Source of the DNA: Odontesthes bonariensis
Taxonomy: Eukaryota > Chordata > Actinopteri > Atheriniformes > Atherinopsidae
Reading direction: 5' to 3'
DNA length: 64,000 bases
Assembly: GCF_027942865.1 (NCBI RefSeq)
Contig: NC_134513.1
Span: forward strand, 38,521,429 to 38,585,428
The notes beneath the pieces were generated by a model. That model worked only from the letters and a program-made list of their open reading frames with translations, was not told the DNA's origin and did not search any database. The position numbers and the translations under genes are program-made. Below, piece after piece: positions 62,431 through 64,000 of this stretch (its first letter is position 1; every line of letters begins with the position of its first letter).

Positions 62431-62660
62431 CTCAAAATGGCGTTTGTCACACTTTTGTACAATTTAAGAAAGAGAAAGAATTCAAATTGTCCAGCCGTGG
62501 ACAGGGAAAAATACAAACCAAACAATACAGAAATAACAATTGCACTATTCTTCACCTCAAAATGGCGTTTGTTAAGAAAGAGAAAGAAATACAATTTAAC
62601 ACGCTGTGGACAGGGAGAAGTACAGACCCGAAGATACAGCAACGATGCATAAGCAAAAAA
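62431..62660. repeat. Imperfect direct duplication of about 100 bp
   Basis: CTCAAAATGGCGTTTGT, AAGAAAGAGAAAGAA and TGTGGACAGGGA-type words occur twice in the same order (from 62431 and from 62558). Not coding. It could be retroviral leader sequence duplicated in place. Confidence 0.65.
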
Positions 62661-64000
62661 CTCTCTTTATCAGGAATGTCAACAATCACGTCGAATGGCG
62701 TGATCAACACTTGGCTTAGGGACAGAGACTCTCCCCTAACATTGCGAAACCCTCATTTACTCGACTGATAACAACTCTGCAATTAGCACATTACCTAAAG
62801 AAAACTAATAATTATTACAGTTCAACCATAAAGTGCCCTGGAACACAAAAAGGAAAGAAAATGTGATTACACACGAACATTTGGAGCAGGATGTTAAGGA
62901 CAAGCGGCGCGCCTCAACACAAGCAGCGTGAACGCGCAGCACCTCGCTGTCCTCCCTGACAACTTTAGAAACCCAAACACCTTCAACAAGCCTGTTGAAA
63001 ATAGATCTTTAGAAACCTAACACAAATCACAGCAGTATTCAATAATTCAATAATAATAAAATGCACTCAACCAAAATTCACAATATTAAAGAAATCAACA
63101 CACAGCGTTTAAAACTCACAGCTCATCACTGTAACAACACCTTATTACAACAAACTATCAATGCAGCAATTATAACAATGAAGCAAATCTGAGTGTCTCT
63201 GCACTCACTTAATTTTTTATTTAGCCTAAGATTATATGTAAGACGTTGTGTTTACTCTATGTGTTAACTCAAAATGACTAAAAATACTCAAAAGTCAAGG
63301 GATGAGATGAGTTGGAACCCTGATTTATCACACACAATAACTTTTTTTTTTTTTTGATTCACATAAAACAGCAGGATTTCACACACATTGACAGACAAAG
63401 ACAAAGACCGGTCACACTCACACCAAGTCAGTCGATCAAAGTTTTGTCAGTCACCGTTCAAATCTTTACAGTTTGAAATTAACAATTTCCTTCATTTAGA
63501 CTTTTAATTTTTCAGGAGATGTTGGTGTCGGCAATATATGGAATACAAAATGTGTTTTCTCTACAAGCCTTGTGATATGGTCTCTGACCAAAGCAACAGA
63601 TGCTGACGTGTACTTTCAGCCTCGCTGTGACCTCTTATAATAATCTCCTGTGGCCAATTTCATAAACGAATTTGAATTTTTTCTCAAAATGTCTTTATAC
63701 TGAGGTCTCGGATAACTCCAAAGAGTTCTAAGCAGATATAAAATGATATAAACATATATTTAAAATATGCCCCTTATAGAACTGGATTTTTCATTTCAGA
63801 GTTTTCTAGAAAGTCTTATTGATCCAACCGTCAAACTTTTATGTTTGTCAGTCAATCAATTATCAGTATTCGTCTACTCCTTGACTAGTGAAAATGATTT
63901 CCACATATATTTAACGACTATAATGTGCCCCGTGCTTCCGCCAGTATTCCTCCCCCCAATGCATTGAAGGATGGCTGATGGTCGCAAGAAGCACCATTAG
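62661..64000. other. AT-rich unassigned DNA to the window end
   Basis: No gene, LTR or terminal repeat recognised. A CpG-rich patch with GGCGCGCC lies at about 62903-62945, and a T13 run at about 63342-63354. The missing 5' LTR of the retrovirus was looked for here and not found. Confidence 0.45.

Overview
The window reads as nuclear DNA of a ray-finned (teleost) fish. It carries intron-containing vertebrate genes with GT/AG splice sites, AATAAA poly(A) signals and a fish-type repeat load: L2-like LINEs with an SGNH-esterase ORF1, Sleeping-Beauty-type Tc1 relics, a PIF/Harbinger element, hAT and TTAA-flanked elements, a Ty3/Gypsy LTR and an endogenous retrovirus. I see no bacterial or viral genome organisation. 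The species cannot be named from the sequence alone.

Only two host genes can be named with confidence. NCAPH2 (condensin II kleisin subunit H2) lies on the plus strand. I could trace it through 19 coding exons from 30320 to 40490, in frame throughout, giving 598 residues. SCO2 (mitochondrial copper chaperone for cytochrome c oxidase) lies on the minus strand at 41148-41957 as one coding exon of 269 residues. The two are tail to tail, about 0.66 kb apart, as in the human 22q13.33 pair, which supports orthology of the block.

Layout: 1-7130 is a G-rich minisatellite ending in a Gypsy 3' end and LTR (to 7669). 8302-9426 is a reverse L2 copy. 10994-14257 is a 21-22 bp minisatellite ending in a perfect hairpin and an LTR fragment. 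15101-16250 is a Tc1 relic with a LINE nested in it. 16610-17663 and 18136-19562 are two more arrays. About 20595-25236 is a nearly complete L2 element with one frameshift. 25643-26954 is a Harbinger element. About 27741-28512 is a broken L2 mosaic. NCAPH2 follows, with three intronic arrays, then SCO2. 44191-47318 is a T-rich array. 48290-48600 is a Tc1 transposase fragment. 49595-51115 is a hAT-like element with an 8 bp target duplication. 51260-55071 is another array. 55909-60474 is a reverse, broken retrovirus holding two younger insertions. 60841-61503 is a long foldback element. LINE scraps and unassigned AT-rich DNA reach the end.

Tandem arrays fill about 24 kb, roughly 37% of the window, in at least nine unrelated families. 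The most unusual is in NCAPH2 intron 3. Its roughly 60 repeat units each carry a complete 3' splice-site module (branch-like TTTAC, pyrimidine tract, CAG), and the last copy is the acceptor the gene needs. Other points worth checking are a coding VNTR in NCAPH2 exon 7 that a second in-phase donor could remove, the foldback element with about 288 bp arms, and a possible transposon-borne first exon inside the hAT element.
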